A DNA stretch of 64,000 nt from Clostridia bacterium (GCA_017399695.1 JAFQBK010000016.1:310001-374000); one strand, 5' to 3'. Counted from the stretch's first letter, positions 9,738 to 19,835 are shown. The notes: generated by a model not told the origin, from the sequence alone. Translations and numbers: made by a program.

Positions 9738-12700
9738 TTATTTTTGATTCAAGATAGAATTCGGGTCCTTAATCAGTTCGATAAGTGACGGGTAATCTGT
9801 TTCCTCCGGCGGCTGAAGCGTTACGGAGCAAACATTATTACTGTTATCAATCATTGCAAAACCGCCATTTAATAAAACATTGACCTTATCTGTATGGTCG
9901 TAAGCAATCTTGCCGTCAACCATCAGGATAATTCTTACACCGCCATTGCCCGGTACTGCCGCAAACTGAACATCGTGGTACTCACCTTCTGTGAACCACT
10001 CGTTCGGCTTGGTCATGTAGAACTTACCAAGGCTCTGCGTATTAAATTCCTGAAGCTCTACATTACTCTTTGTTGCCAGGAACAGATAACTTGTGGTACC
10101 CCAGGACGGAGTGGTTACCTGCTGCGCTTTCAGGCCAAAGAGCGAGTAAATACTCGGCGAATCCATACCGGTATAGTTAAACTTGATTCTGAAGTGTGCT
10201 ACCTCATGTGCCGGAACTTTCTCATTCGAGAAGAAGGTACCCTTACGCATGAAGGTTACGCCCTCACCGGTCTGTGCGACCATGTCGCTTTCGGCACCGT
10301 TCTTCGCTACTTTACCCGACAAGCCGTCGCCGTAAGCTGCGGTTGTCTTGGAGGGATCGCCAAAGTACTTATCGAAATCCCATTCGGTGATATTCATCTT
10401 GGAAAGTGCCTCATATTTTGCGTTGGTCACTTTTTCTGTCTGTGCATCAACGACATCCTGCATCAGGTTTTCCATCGTCAGGTACGGAGTTGCTTCCTCA
10501 ATAGCAGAATTGATAATATTGATCGCGCCTACCTCATACTGACCAGGCTCGGTACCCTCAACAATCATCGGGATAACCGATTTTGCATCCTCAATCGCAT
10601 TCTTCAGCCACTGAATGTCTGCAACACGGTTCGTCTGCGTTGTAAAGGTATAAACTCCGTTGGAGTTCTGCTTTACGCCGTAGAATTTCTCTGTATTATA
10701 GGAAGAAGCGGTAACTCTCCAATAATAGCGTTTTGCGCCATAGCTTAAGGATTGAACACGGGTATGATTTCTCGTTGTAGTATCCGTAAATACAACATTT
10801 TTGAAATCCTTATCCGTAGCAACTTCAACAAAATATTCGTCTGCTCCGGAGGAGTAATCCCAGCATAGTCTCAAATCCAAAACATCAACCTCAGACTGGT
10901 TATTTGCCGGGCCGACAAGTTCGAAATCACTGATTTCTCTTGCTGCCCAGTCGATACCAACCTCGTCGATATCCCAAGCGGTAAAGCTTTCGGAGGTTTT
11001 TTCTGCCTCAATCATTGCGCGTTTTACCGTATCACGATAGCTTTCGTTTTCGACTTCAGGGAAATCGTTCAGCATATAGTTATCGTACGCAATCATCGTG
11101 TCTGCTGTACGGTTCGGCAAATCCATCTTTCCTTCACTGTTAAAGGAAACATTGCCGGTTGCAACAATCTGCTTTGGCAGAAGCGGCTCATTATAGAGAT
11201 AGTGCTCCAGCCACGGATATTTCAAATAGTAGGTATTCTGCGTTTCACCAACGAACAATGGCTCATTAAGCATGGTACGATACACCAAAACGTTAATTGG
11301 CGATGCGGATTCACCGCAGTTGATGTAATCGTAGAATTTGCCACTCTGCTCTAATTCAATGATTTTTTTGTGGTAATCATCAAACGCCTCATCGGTATAG
11401 AGCGTCGCCCAGGAACGAAGCGGGTCAACAAGGCAGTTAATGAACAAATTGCTTCTCGCTGCCTGCTGATGGTTGTTCGAGAAGAAGATTGGTTCCTGTG
11501 CATCAATAAAGACATTGTTATCTGCATACGCTTTACCGATATTGTTTGCGTCATTATAGAAGCACGCTACCATTCCGTTACGGTTCTTACCGCCTGTACC
11601 ACCGAAATTGTTTACAATATGATGGAAGTAGTTGTGATGAGCGTAGGTTCCCTCACGGAGCATTCCGCGGTGGTCACCGTACATAACACCCATATCGTCG
11701 GAGTCACGAAGCAGGTTATAGAATTCGTTATACCCAAATTCATTTTCATTCGCACCGTACTTAATCGCGGTAGATTTATCATTATGGAAGGTACAGTTGG
11801 TAACACGAATACCAACTGCGCCGTCAATCCATATGCCTCTGCCTCGACCATACGTAGAATAGTCCTCGAAGTGACAGTTTTCTACATAATCGTTCTGCAT
11901 CGTCAAGTTTTTACGGTCACCGCCGTATATTTTTACACCCATGGATGCAGTTCTGTAAATATGACAGCCGGAAACACCGTTATTACCGGTACCCGGAATA
12001 TCATTACAAAGGATATCTACGCCTACAAAGCCAACATCGTGGATGTCACAATCTTTCACCAGGATATTATTGCTGTCTGTGATTCTGACAGCACTACCTG
12101 CACTTGCGAAAATTTCCAGACCTTCAAAGGTGATGTTGTTCGCCTCAACGACATTCAAAATACCCATTTCACCCTTATGCGTCTTGTTCGTCGAGAAGAA
12201 AATCTCGCCGCCGAAGAAGCCGTCACGCGGGTAATAATAGAGCATATTCGTATTGGCATCCACGAACCACTCGCCAGGCATATCAATTTCTTCTAAAAGA
12301 TTGAGAATTGCCCAGAACCATGTCGGGTTCGGCGCACCGGCAGGGCCGTACGCCATCGTAATTTCTCTCTTTTCGGTATCAATATCCGTAATCTTTGACA
12401 TTTCCGTCGTATAACCGGTCCACCACTGACCTGTCAGAAATGCCTGGTCAGCCGTTTCCCAACGGTCACCGACATTATCTGCATAAGTCAGGATACGGTT
12501 GCTGCCATTCTGTCCATCCGGAACATCCTGCCAGCCATAGTTCGGATACTGCGCAATCGTCTGTGTTCTGCCGTTGACGATAAAGAAATTAGCCATCGCA
12601 TAGGTCGAATCGTTAGAATAATAGGTTCTGTCATCTACTCTAAGACCTTTGGTTGCCTGAATTCCTGCTAGAGTTAAATCAAATTCGTAGAGATTTTCTC

Positions 12701-13784
12701 TTGCGTTATCATTCCGAAGACGCTCTAAGATGCTTGGGTCGGTAACCTTTTTAAAGTCATCGGAGTCGAGTTTGTACGAATTTGTAATTCGCGCAGTCTC
12801 GCCCGGATAGCTTTTGTACACGACCTTGGTCGTATCTGTACCGCCGTCCATTTCATCAAAGGTGAAATTAAGCGGCACCTGATAAAGACCTTCGCGCAGG
12901 TATACCGTTACACCGGTAAACTTTGCGCCCTGGTCGAGTCGCATCTTGCGGACTCTGCGTTTTGCCTCCGCAATGGAACGAATCGGGTTTTCCTTGGTGC
13001 CCTTTGCGTTATCGGCTCCCTTGTCTGCCGAAACATAAATCTCGGTGGTCGGCTCTAAGACTTCAACCTTTTCTTCGACCGGTACGGTTTCCTGTTCGTA
13101 ACGGGAAATGTCATAAATTGCCTTTCCGTCCGTCTCGCAGGGTTTGGTTAAGTCGTTTACCGCCCTTAATTTATCAATTACAAAATTTGAAAAAATTCTG
13201 TGTCCATCTTCACCGATGATGACACCCGCCGTTAAATACTCTTTGGTATCCATCTGATTTTTCTCGTACTTTTCTCTAAAATAATCGTACGAGTCAATCA
13301 CGGTGATTCCGTAATGTGCCGCAATCTCATTGTACACTGCACGGTAATCCATAAAGGTTGCCTGCGGCGTATATAAGAAGTAGATTGCCGGCTTTTTGTC
13401 GCCCGCCGAGAGCGTACGAATCGTCGCTTCGAGCTTAGCTTTGATTTCATCGTTTGTTCCCGCGCGCTTTTCACTGATAATGAATTCTAAGAATACAATA
13501 TCAGGGCTCTTTGCAGCGATTTCCCGCACAGAGGTGAGAAATCCTTCCTGGTCAAGAGGCACGACAGGCGCATTGACGACCTGTTTTACTTTTCCGAGGC
13601 GGTCAGCAACGTAGGTTGCGACGCGCTCGGAATAAGGTTCCAATACAAGGTTCGGGGAGGTGGCGTTACCCATAAAAGCAACGGTAACGCTATCTTCTGC
13701 CGATGCCATCGGCACCATCCCGAGAAGCAGGACAAAACAGGTAAGCAATGCAAAAAGTCTGTGTGTTCTTTTCATTTTTGCCAT
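9738..13784 (-). CDS. GH141-like beta-helix glycosidase with N-terminal SGNH-like domain
   Basis: A 1348-aa exported protein. The start at 13784 has AGGAGGAGG 7 nt upstream and leads straight into the signal peptide (ending MASAED). Residues about 30-220 look like an SGNH/GDSL hydrolase fold, but the usual GDS block reads MGNATS; a late DGH remains. From about residue 240 (EIYVSADKGADNAKGT) to about 850 is a right-handed beta-helix of the GH141-like type with many NNI and GIxI turns. A fibronectin-III-like segment (YFVEVATDKDF...YYWRVTAS) follows, then a helical linker and a C-terminal LamG-like module. GH141 members include alpha-L-fucosidase and xylanase, so the exact substrate is uncertain. 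It lies 19 bp after the N-terminal-SLH gene. Confidence 0.75.
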   Translation of the reverse strand: MAKMKRTHRLFALLTCFVLLLGMVPMASAEDSVTVAFMGNATSPNLVLEPYSERVATYVADRLGKVKQVVNAPVVPLDQEGFLTSVREIAAKSPDIVFLEFIISEKRAGTNDEIKAKLEATIRTLSAGDKKPAIYFLYTPQATFMDYRAVYNEIAAHYGITVIDSYDYFREKYEKNQMDTKEYLTAGVIIGEDGHRIFSNFVIDKLRAVNDLTKPCETDGKAIYDISRYEQETVPVEEKVEVLEPTTEIYVSADKGADNAKGTKENPIRSIAEAKRRVRKMRLDQGAKFTGVTVYLREGLYQVPLNFTFDEMDGGTDTTKVVYKSYPGETARITNSYKLDSDDFKKVTDPSILERLRNDNARENLYEFDLTLAGIQATKGLRVDDRTYYSNDSTYAMANFFIVNGRTQTIAQYPNYGWQDVPDGQNGSNRILTYADNVGDRWETADQAFLTGQWWTGYTTEMSKITDIDTEKREITMAYGPAGAPNPTWFWAILNLLEEIDMPGEWFVDANTNMLYYYPRDGFFGGEIFFSTNKTHKGEMGILNVVEANNITFEGLEIFASAGSAVRITDSNNILVKDCDIHDVGFVGVDILCNDIPGTGNNGVSGCHIYRTASMGVKIYGGDRKNLTMQNDYVENCHFEDYSTYGRGRGIWIDGAVGIRVTNCTFHNDKSTAIKYGANENEFGYNEFYNLLRDSDDMGVMYGDHRGMLREGTYAHHNYFHHIVNNFGGTGGKNRNGMVACFYNDANNIGKAYADNNVFIDAQEPIFFSNNHQQAARSNLFINCLVDPLRSWATLYTDEAFDDYHKKIIELEQSGKFYDYINCGESASPINVLVYRTMLNEPLFVGETQNTYYLKYPWLEHYLYNEPLLPKQIVATGNVSFNSEGKMDLPNRTADTMIAYDNYMLNDFPEVENESYRDTVKRAMIEAEKTSESFTAWDIDEVGIDWAAREISDFELVGPANNQSEVDVLDLRLCWDYSSGADEYFVEVATDKDFKNVVFTDTTTRNHTRVQSLSYGAKRYYWRVTASSYNTEKFYGVKQNSNGVYTFTTQTNRVADIQWLKNAIEDAKSVIPMIVEGTEPGQYEVGAINIINSAIEEATPYLTMENLMQDVVDAQTEKVTNAKYEALSKMNITEWDFDKYFGDPSKTTAAYGDGLSGKVAKNGAESDMVAQTGEGVTFMRKGTFFSNEKVPAHEVAHFRIKFNYTGMDSPSIYSLFGLKAQQVTTPSWGTTSYLFLATKSNVELQEFNTQSLGKFYMTKPNEWFTEGEYHDVQFAAVPGNGGVRIILMVDGKIAYDHTDKVNVLLNGGFAMIDNSNNVCSVTLQPPEETDYPSLIELIKDPNSILNQK

Positions 13785-13803
13785 CGCAATTCCTCCTCCT
13801 GCT

Positions 13804-16452
13804 TTATCTGTAAACAATAACCGTTCTTAACATACCGCTGGTTACGAAGCAACCCAGACTGTCTGCAGCTGAACCGCTTGTTGTCTCAACGCGGATATCA
13901 TCTAAGGTAGCTCGAATCAGCTTTCCTTTTACGCTATCATGAATCACGATTGTCTTTAAGCTGTTGGTCGTAAAGGTTTCATTAACATTCACCGAGTCAT
14001 CGCGGTCTAAAAGAATGCGCGCCGCGTTTTTCGCCTTTGCTGTACCTTCAAGGTAGCGCATATTACCGGAGAAAGAAGTTCTACTCGGAAGGTCAATACC
14101 CTTGCCTACTGCTGTTGCAACGCCATCGTTATCTTCAGCCCAAAGAACAAGGTCACCCATCGAAAGACCGGAAGCGAGGGATGCGGATGCCAACTCAATT
14201 TCGACATCAGAGCTGTCAAGTGCTTTAATACCGCGCATAAAGGTCGCTGCATCACCATCTGCTCCAATTTTGGTTACTGTCTTTTCAAATATCATATAGT
14301 TTTGCTCGTTATAACGGTTCAACACATTGCTGTATTCAGTGCTTGTTCTGATAAGAACCTTTGCTACCTGAACCTCATCATAATCGAACGGGAAATATTT
14401 GACCGATTCATACGCATGGCTCTTCCAAATGTCCGAATAAGTACCAATGCGATAATCGCTTTCGTTTGCAATGTTGCCAACCTCAAAGAGAATGGTTCCG
14501 GTTTTGTCCACACCAATTTCTTCGTTGATAGCTGCCTGATTTGCCATCACATAGTTTGTGGTTGAATAGGTCGGCTCATAGGACAAGGAACTTTCCGACG
14601 GAACTTTGTCCGCTTTGACCGTATCAATTGCTACGATTTCTCCGCTGGTATTCAGTACATACTTAACGAGCTGCCATATGCTACCAGTCGTAATTTTTCC
14701 TGCCATACCATTAGACTGTGTCTTTAAATACTGTGCACTGCCTTTTAAATAGGTAACAATATCGCCGTATTCTTTCTTGTTCATTCCGTCGATTCGTACC
14801 TTTTCAGCACACAGAATTTTCTCAAAGTTTCCGTCTTTCGTGAAAATCTTAAGCGTTACATTGGTATCATCCAAATCCGACTTGGTATCATGAGCAACTA
14901 CGATACCGTACTCACCTGCGCCTGAAATTTCACCTACTGCAGCAATCTCATCCTTATAATTAAGGTAGAAAGTCGTTGCTTCACCAATTAAAAGCGCGTA
15001 CTTGGTAGCATCAAAATCGCTTGCAAGTTTGTAATATACGCCATCGATTTCCAGTTCTGTACCATCCATTGAATCAAGAGTTCCAACGACTTTCTTGGAA
15101 GAACGGTGCAAGCTGATAACCTTAGCGTCTGCCACGATTTCATTCTTTGTCAAATCCATTGAGTCTGCATAGACGCTGACGATATCGCCCTCTAAAATTT
15201 TCAGAAGGTCAACTTCTCTTCCGCGGTCATATGCTTTTGCGTACATATTCTTGTCTTTGGTATCAATGGTAATTGCTGCCTTTCCTGCCTTATCAGTCAG
15301 GTAGATTTCTCCGCTTGCCTCCGTAATGCCGTTGACAAAATAGTTGACATAACATTCAACGGATACAACTTCATAAGTACCATCGCGGTCAGCATCAATT
15401 AATTTAACACTGCCCTGTTTCGGCTTTAAGTGCGTTCCTGCTTCATAGTAAGTCATGCGAACACCATTGAAGACAACAACGACATCCTGCGGAAGACGAA
15501 CGGTCTCCGTTCTTTCGTTTTCATCTTCATAGGTGAAGTTGATGCTGCTTGCAGTCGATGTAACTGACATAATATCTTCTGCCGGAACAGTAATGATTTC
15601 ATTTCTGTTCTTGCGGGTTTCTATGTACAGGATTTCGCCGGCAGCATCATCTTCTGCCTGTCTGTAATAGAAGCTGACATTGGTACCGAGGTACGGAGTT
15701 GCATCTAAATAACAAGCAAAGTTGATATTGTCGATACGGACTTTATTAGAACCCGGTGCGGTTCTATAGTCAACGCTCGTATAAGGAATTGCATTCAGAT
15801 AGCCGGAAGCTTCATAAATGTCAAGCTTTTCGCTCAAAAGGGTTTTACCCTCAACCGTATCAAAACGGTTGGAATCTCCTGCCGTTGTCTGTTCGAGCAT
15901 ATCAACATATAAAGCGTTAAACAAAAGCTCATTGAACTGTCCTTTGGTAATCACTGCATTTGCCTGGGAAACAGCGCCCTCCAAAAGACCAATATTAGAC
16001 GCAATCGTCATATAACCGGTCGGAAAACCGCCTGCAATTTCTGCAGTTACATTGTGTCCAGTCATTGTAACGAGCATTTTTACTGTCTCTGCATAAGTAA
16101 GCTCTCGTTTCGGGCGGAATAAGCCGTCCTCATAGCCTCTCATAATACCGTTATTGACCATCGTCATAATATGACCGCTGGACCAGCTTTCGGTCACATC
16201 GGCAAACGGCGTCGGCTCTACCACCGAACGCTCAGTTACGCCGTAAAATACGGATAAGATACTTGCTGCAGCCTCTCTTGTCAGGGGTTCATTGACAAGA
16301 TCCATTTCATCATCACTGTCGTAGATTCCCAAAGCAATCAAAAGCGAAGTATTATCTGTTCCGCTGACCTTTGCAAACGACGGGAAAGATGCCATGGAAA
16401 GAAGCATAATAAGCGTCAAAACCATTGCTATCATCCGTTTGAAAGCACGCAT
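13804..16452 (-). CDS. N-terminal SLH-domain surface protein
   Basis: An 882-aa exported protein. The start at 16452 is chosen because AGGAGG lies 7 nt before it and MRAFKRMIAMVL begins the signal peptide; the upstream ATG lacks such a site. After cleavage (FPSFAK) come three SLH-like repeats over residues about 35-185, including FADVTESWSSGHIMTMVNNGIM and GLFRPKRELTYAETVKML. The remaining roughly 690 residues are beta-rich and repetitive, with recurrent ITV/VDLLK/GDIVSVY segments, and match no family I can name. It lies 33 bp after the previous gene and is the probable cell-wall anchor of the locus. Confidence 0.8.
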   Translation of the reverse strand: MRAFKRMIAMVLTLIMLLSMASFPSFAKVSGTDNTSLLIALGIYDSDDEMDLVNEPLTREAAASILSVFYGVTERSVVEPTPFADVTESWSSGHIMTMVNNGIMRGYEDGLFRPKRELTYAETVKMLVTMTGHNVTAEIAGGFPTGYMTIASNIGLLEGAVSQANAVITKGQFNELLFNALYVDMLEQTTAGDSNRFDTVEGKTLLSEKLDIYEASGYLNAIPYTSVDYRTAPGSNKVRIDNINFACYLDATPYLGTNVSFYYRQAEDDAAGEILYIETRKNRNEIITVPAEDIMSVTSTASSINFTYEDENERTETVRLPQDVVVVFNGVRMTYYEAGTHLKPKQGSVKLIDADRDGTYEVVSVECYVNYFVNGITEASGEIYLTDKAGKAAITIDTKDKNMYAKAYDRGREVDLLKILEGDIVSVYADSMDLTKNEIVADAKVISLHRSSKKVVGTLDSMDGTELEIDGVYYKLASDFDATKYALLIGEATTFYLNYKDEIAAVGEISGAGEYGIVVAHDTKSDLDDTNVTLKIFTKDGNFEKILCAEKVRIDGMNKKEYGDIVTYLKGSAQYLKTQSNGMAGKITTGSIWQLVKYVLNTSGEIVAIDTVKADKVPSESSLSYEPTYSTTNYVMANQAAINEEIGVDKTGTILFEVGNIANESDYRIGTYSDIWKSHAYESVKYFPFDYDEVQVAKVLIRTSTEYSNVLNRYNEQNYMIFEKTVTKIGADGDAATFMRGIKALDSSDVEIELASASLASGLSMGDLVLWAEDNDGVATAVGKGIDLPSRTSFSGNMRYLEGTAKAKNAARILLDRDDSVNVNETFTTNSLKTIVIHDSVKGKLIRATLDDIRVETTSGSAADSLGCFVTSGMLRTVIVYR

Positions 16453-16485
16453 AATTTTACCTCCTGTGTTATACTTCATTCTCTA

Positions 16486-18024
16486 TTAAAGATCTGCGGG
16501 GTCAGCCAGCTTTCTCATGCCGGTCAAACTATTCCACAAATATGTTTTTAATGTCCATCCTGTTTTTTCTGTCGGAAGGCCGGAAAGCGTTACCTCGATA
16601 TCCTTCGGCGTTCCGCCGGTTACGGTTTCGCTTGCCGAAGCAACCTTTTTCATAACGCCGCTTGCATCATACACTGCCACGATTAAGGTTGCTGCCGTAT
16701 CAGTGCCCGATACCTCATTAAGAGTTGCTGAAACCTTTACAGTTGTCAACGTACCAAGCTCCACAATCGGCGTTCCGCTTTCATCTGTGTATGCCGGCGC
16801 GCCCATCGTCAGGGTAATCGGCTCATGTGCAGTAATAAAGTTAAAGGATATTCCCGGTACATGTGCACGGTTTTCTGCCATGATGGCGTGCGCCGGGATT
16901 TCCAAGGTATAAAGCGTAGAATACGTCAGTGCTTTTCCTACGGTAATTGTCTTTTTATCTGCGGATAATGTAATCTGCGGGTCAGTAACCTTTTCGCCTT
17001 TGCAATAAAGGTTCACAGCGCTAATTGCGCTATCCATTAAAGGGGTATCAAAGGTCATCGTCGGGGCATCCAGGGATACACCCGGGGTACCAGTCCAAAC
17101 ATCACCCGACTTCGTTGCAACATTAGAGGAAGCAAGTGCCGGAGTCTTCGGGATGCTTGCCTTGATGTTATCAAGATAAACGGTTCTTGATGCCATTGAG
17201 CTCGGTCGTGCAGCCTGAAGTCTAATGTTAGAAGATTTAGCATCGCCGCAGACAACACTCACCGGAGCACTTGTTACACCGCCTACCGTACCGGTTACAG
17301 TAACCAGGGTTTTCGCGGCGTTCAGCGCATCTTTGTAATCATAGTCAAACAACAATTCTAAACGACAGGTCACATTTTGATTGATACCGGTTGCAATGGT
17401 ATAATCCGCTCCGCCGGAAGTCAAAATCAGCATGTCGCCTTTATGCTTAATCACATGATTGCTCGCCATAAAGTAGCAAACTGCAGAAGGCGCATCCGTC
17501 GGAATACTTGCATCACCCGAAGTATAGTCAAACGCAATTCTCAGCTTACCTGTATTATAACCGGAGTTATTCAAACGAAGGTCAAGCTCTAATTGGTTTG
17601 CCGGAGCCGAGGTGTCCGTGTCGCTGAGCGGTGTGGTATTCAGGGTCATTTTGAGTCTGCCATTATCAATAAAGAAACCATTACCCTTCGCCGGGTCCGG
17701 ACTAATCAACTGCAAATCGTAATCTCTATCGGCATTGGTCTTATTCTCAATAGCCGCGCCGGTACCGTAAACCTTATAAAAGCTGGAACTGAAGGTCTTG
17801 TTGGACAAACCGGTATAGTTGCTTGCGCTTTTGGTCCATTTTGCAACGGCTGCCGTTTCCAGTGCCTCGTATCCATTGGCGGTTACCGTGTCAAACGTCA
17901 TCAAAGACACCAGCGTGTCTTCCGAATCTGCAACGTACGTCGTCGTTGCAAAGCTGACCGGGGTCAAAGCGATTGCCGCAAATACGGCAACCGCTAAAAA
18001 CGCTGTTAATATCCTTTTCATCAT
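16486..18024 (-). CDS. Exported LamG-like/Ig-like protein with shared C-terminal module
   Basis: A 512-aa protein. The signal peptide ends near SFATTT. Residues about 35-290 look like a LamG-type sandwich (LKMTLNTTP, LRIAFDYTSGD, TVYLDNIKAS), about 300-400 like a Big_5-type Ig domain, and the last 95 residues carry the module ending LKTYLWNS...MRKL that also closes the two other large exported proteins. The codon ATG at 18024 has AAGGGTG 6 nt upstream; an in-frame GTG at 18033 is less likely. It lies 15 bp after the solute-binding lipoprotein gene, so both are almost surely co-transcribed. No enzymatic motif is visible; glycan binding is inferred. Confidence 0.72.
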   Translation of the reverse strand: MMKRILTAFLAVAVFAAIALTPVSFATTTYVADSEDTLVSLMTFDTVTANGYEALETAAVAKWTKSASNYTGLSNKTFSSSFYKVYGTGAAIENKTNADRDYDLQLISPDPAKGNGFFIDNGRLKMTLNTTPLSDTDTSAPANQLELDLRLNNSGYNTGKLRIAFDYTSGDASIPTDAPSAVCYFMASNHVIKHKGDMLILTSGGADYTIATGINQNVTCRLELLFDYDYKDALNAAKTLVTVTGTVGGVTSAPVSVVCGDAKSSNIRLQAARPSSMASRTVYLDNIKASIPKTPALASSNVATKSGDVWTGTPGVSLDAPTMTFDTPLMDSAISAVNLYCKGEKVTDPQITLSADKKTITVGKALTYSTLYTLEIPAHAIMAENRAHVPGISFNFITAHEPITLTMGAPAYTDESGTPIVELGTLTTVKVSATLNEVSGTDTAATLIVAVYDASGVMKKVASASETVTGGTPKDIEVTLSGLPTEKTGWTLKTYLWNSLTGMRKLADPADL

Positions 18025-18039
18025 TGTAATCACCCTTAA

Positions 18040-19470
18040 TTATTTAGTAGCCCAGAACTCGTTAACCTGCTTCTGGATTTCAGCTAAGATTTTATCAGAG
18101 CCTGCTGCTTTGCGTTTTGCATCAAACTCATCCCAATCCTTAAAGCCATCAACGATAAAGCGGCCAACGTCAAACTCGGATCTTACTGCCGAGAACTGAG
18201 AAATCTCATTCTTAATCGGGTCGGTATCAAGTACAAAGCCCATCAGCGGGGACTTGATTGCGCTTTCGTTTAATGCCTTGGTCTGTTCCCAAACATCGAG
18301 TTCCTGACCTTCTCTTACAAAGGCGTTAAACTGGTTACCGAACATCCAGTCTGTATTTAAGTAATAACCGCCATCTTTATTCTGTCTTACTTTGCCATCT
18401 TCCAGCACTTCATAGTGCTCACCCTCGATACCGAAGCAGATGGTGTTGTAAAGGTCTTTATTAGTATTCATCAGTTCGAGCATTTTGAGCGCTTCAACCG
18501 GATGCTTACTCCAAGCACCTACGCTGTTGACGGTAGAAAGTGCTGCTGAACGGTTCATATACGGGGTCATCACCGGTTTTGCTACAACATCACGACCGCC
18601 CCTTTGGGCTTTCTGATTTACTTCTGCACCCGGGAGCCAGCCTGCGTGTACGACCGGATATTTGCCTGCTTTCAAATCTGCGGTTGCATCACCGGAGCTT
18701 AACAGGTCTTTACGGATATAACCTTTTTCATACCAGCTATGTAAGGTTTCAATTGCGTGTTTGTATTCCGGAGTGTCATAAAGGAACATTACTTCCGGAG
18801 AGCTTCCGTCGATACGAATAACAACGGTTGCATCAATAATTTCATATACCAAGTCAGTCCACGGTTTGGTTTCCCAGTTTGGTCTGTACGGATATACATC
18901 CGGCTCATTCGCTTTCAGCTTTTCAAACAGTGGCTCCATATCTTCCGGCTTTTCTACTGCTTCATAATCGAAGTTGTATTTATTGATATATTCCGTCTCA
19001 TAGTATGCAGCCGTCGGGTTAGCCAGGCCCTGCAGGTTCGGCACGCCGTAGATTCTGCCGTCAACACGAGCGGAATCCCAAACATATTCCGGCAAAGACT
19101 CCCAAAGTTTCGGGGTCTCTTTGGTCAGGAGGTCGGTGATATCATAAACGCCGCCCTGCTGAACTGCTCTCTGATACGGATTTAAGTATCCGGTAAATGC
19201 CAAGTCAAAATCAAGCGCAGATGCCATGTTCATATTCATACGCTCACCAAAGGATGAGGTATCAATGGTTACGATATCCATCTTTGCATTAATCAGAGGA
19301 ACTGTAATTTCTGCTGCTCTGTCCTCAATCATCTGAATGTCATCCTGTGCATTCATCGGCAGATACCAGGTAACGGTGGTAAGCTCATCCGTTGTGGTTG
19401 TGCTTGTTCCACATCCTACCATGCCAAATACCAGACACAGTACACATAAAATTGCTACTACTTTTTTCAT
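18040..19470 (-). CDS. ABC transporter extracellular solute-binding lipoprotein
   Basis: A 476-aa lipoprotein with the lipobox GMVGC at residues 16-20. The body is a family 1 extracellular solute-binding fold, and the C-terminal part (FVLDTDPIKNEISQF...FDAKRKAAGSDKI...QVNEFWA) resembles the DUF3502/LipO-type proteins that deliver oligosaccharides to carbohydrate importers. GGGAG lies 8 nt before the ATG. It is first in the glycan operon and directly downstream of the predicted regulated promoter. No permease or ATPase gene lies nearby, so it must use a transporter encoded elsewhere, or act in sensing by the neighbouring two-component system. The sugar is unknown. Confidence 0.85.
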   Translation of the reverse strand: MKKVVAILCVLCLVFGMVGCGTSTTTTDELTTVTWYLPMNAQDDIQMIEDRAAEITVPLINAKMDIVTIDTSSFGERMNMNMASALDFDLAFTGYLNPYQRAVQQGGVYDITDLLTKETPKLWESLPEYVWDSARVDGRIYGVPNLQGLANPTAAYYETEYINKYNFDYEAVEKPEDMEPLFEKLKANEPDVYPYRPNWETKPWTDLVYEIIDATVVIRIDGSSPEVMFLYDTPEYKHAIETLHSWYEKGYIRKDLLSSGDATADLKAGKYPVVHAGWLPGAEVNQKAQRGGRDVVAKPVMTPYMNRSAALSTVNSVGAWSKHPVEALKMLELMNTNKDLYNTICFGIEGEHYEVLEDGKVRQNKDGGYYLNTDWMFGNQFNAFVREGQELDVWEQTKALNESAIKSPLMGFVLDTDPIKNEISQFSAVRSEFDVGRFIVDGFKDWDEFDAKRKAAGSDKILAEIQKQVNEFWATK

Positions 19471-19639
19471 AACTCTTTCTCCCTTCTGGAAATAAATAAA
19501 AATTTTAATAAAAAACTTATATATCAGAGAGAACGTTTTGGCGTTCTCTTCTTGTCTTCTACTCCCCCAAAAATGTGCGCCGCTCCCTTAAAAGGCTTTG
19601 GGGTAAAACCCCGCACAATACCTCTATGTTATCAATTTT

Positions 19640-19668
19640 ATTGTACAAAAGCACAACATTTCTTTCAA
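19640..19668 (-). promoter_or_regulatory. Predicted promoter of the glycan operon
   Basis: On the minus strand TTGAAA (19668-19663) is followed after 17 bp by TACAAT (19645-19640). It reads towards the solute-binding lipoprotein gene, leaving a leader of roughly 165 nt. Both boxes match consensus at 5 of 6. Confidence 0.55.
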
Positions 19669-19671
19669 TTC

Positions 19672-19704
19672 CCGTTTTCAAGTATTTTGTACCGATTTTC
19701 AAGT
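19672..19704. promoter_or_regulatory. Direct-repeat activator site, probably for the AraC-type regulator
   Basis: CCGTTTTCAAGT (19672-19683) and CCGATTTTCAAGT (19692-19704) are near-identical direct repeats about 20 bp apart, two helical turns. They begin 4 bp upstream of the -35 box of the operon promoter. AraC-family activators bind such tandem half-sites in this position, and the adjacent gene encodes such a regulator. The link is inferred from position. Confidence 0.5.
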
Positions 19705-19835
19705 TTCGGGGGTGATTTTAGTGAAAAATTACCAAAATCGATATTTTCTGCATATATTGGTAGCTTTTTTTCGAAGTAACACTCAGAAACGAAAAAAAAC
19801 AAAAAAAACGCACCTTACCCGTTATGTTTTTTGCC

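Noticed and set aside
9894..12296. Long plus-strand ORFs (284 and 308 codons) opposite the GH141-like gene
   Set aside because: They lack ribosome binding sites and recognisable folds, and lie opposite a clear beta-helix coding sequence; they are antisense shadows.
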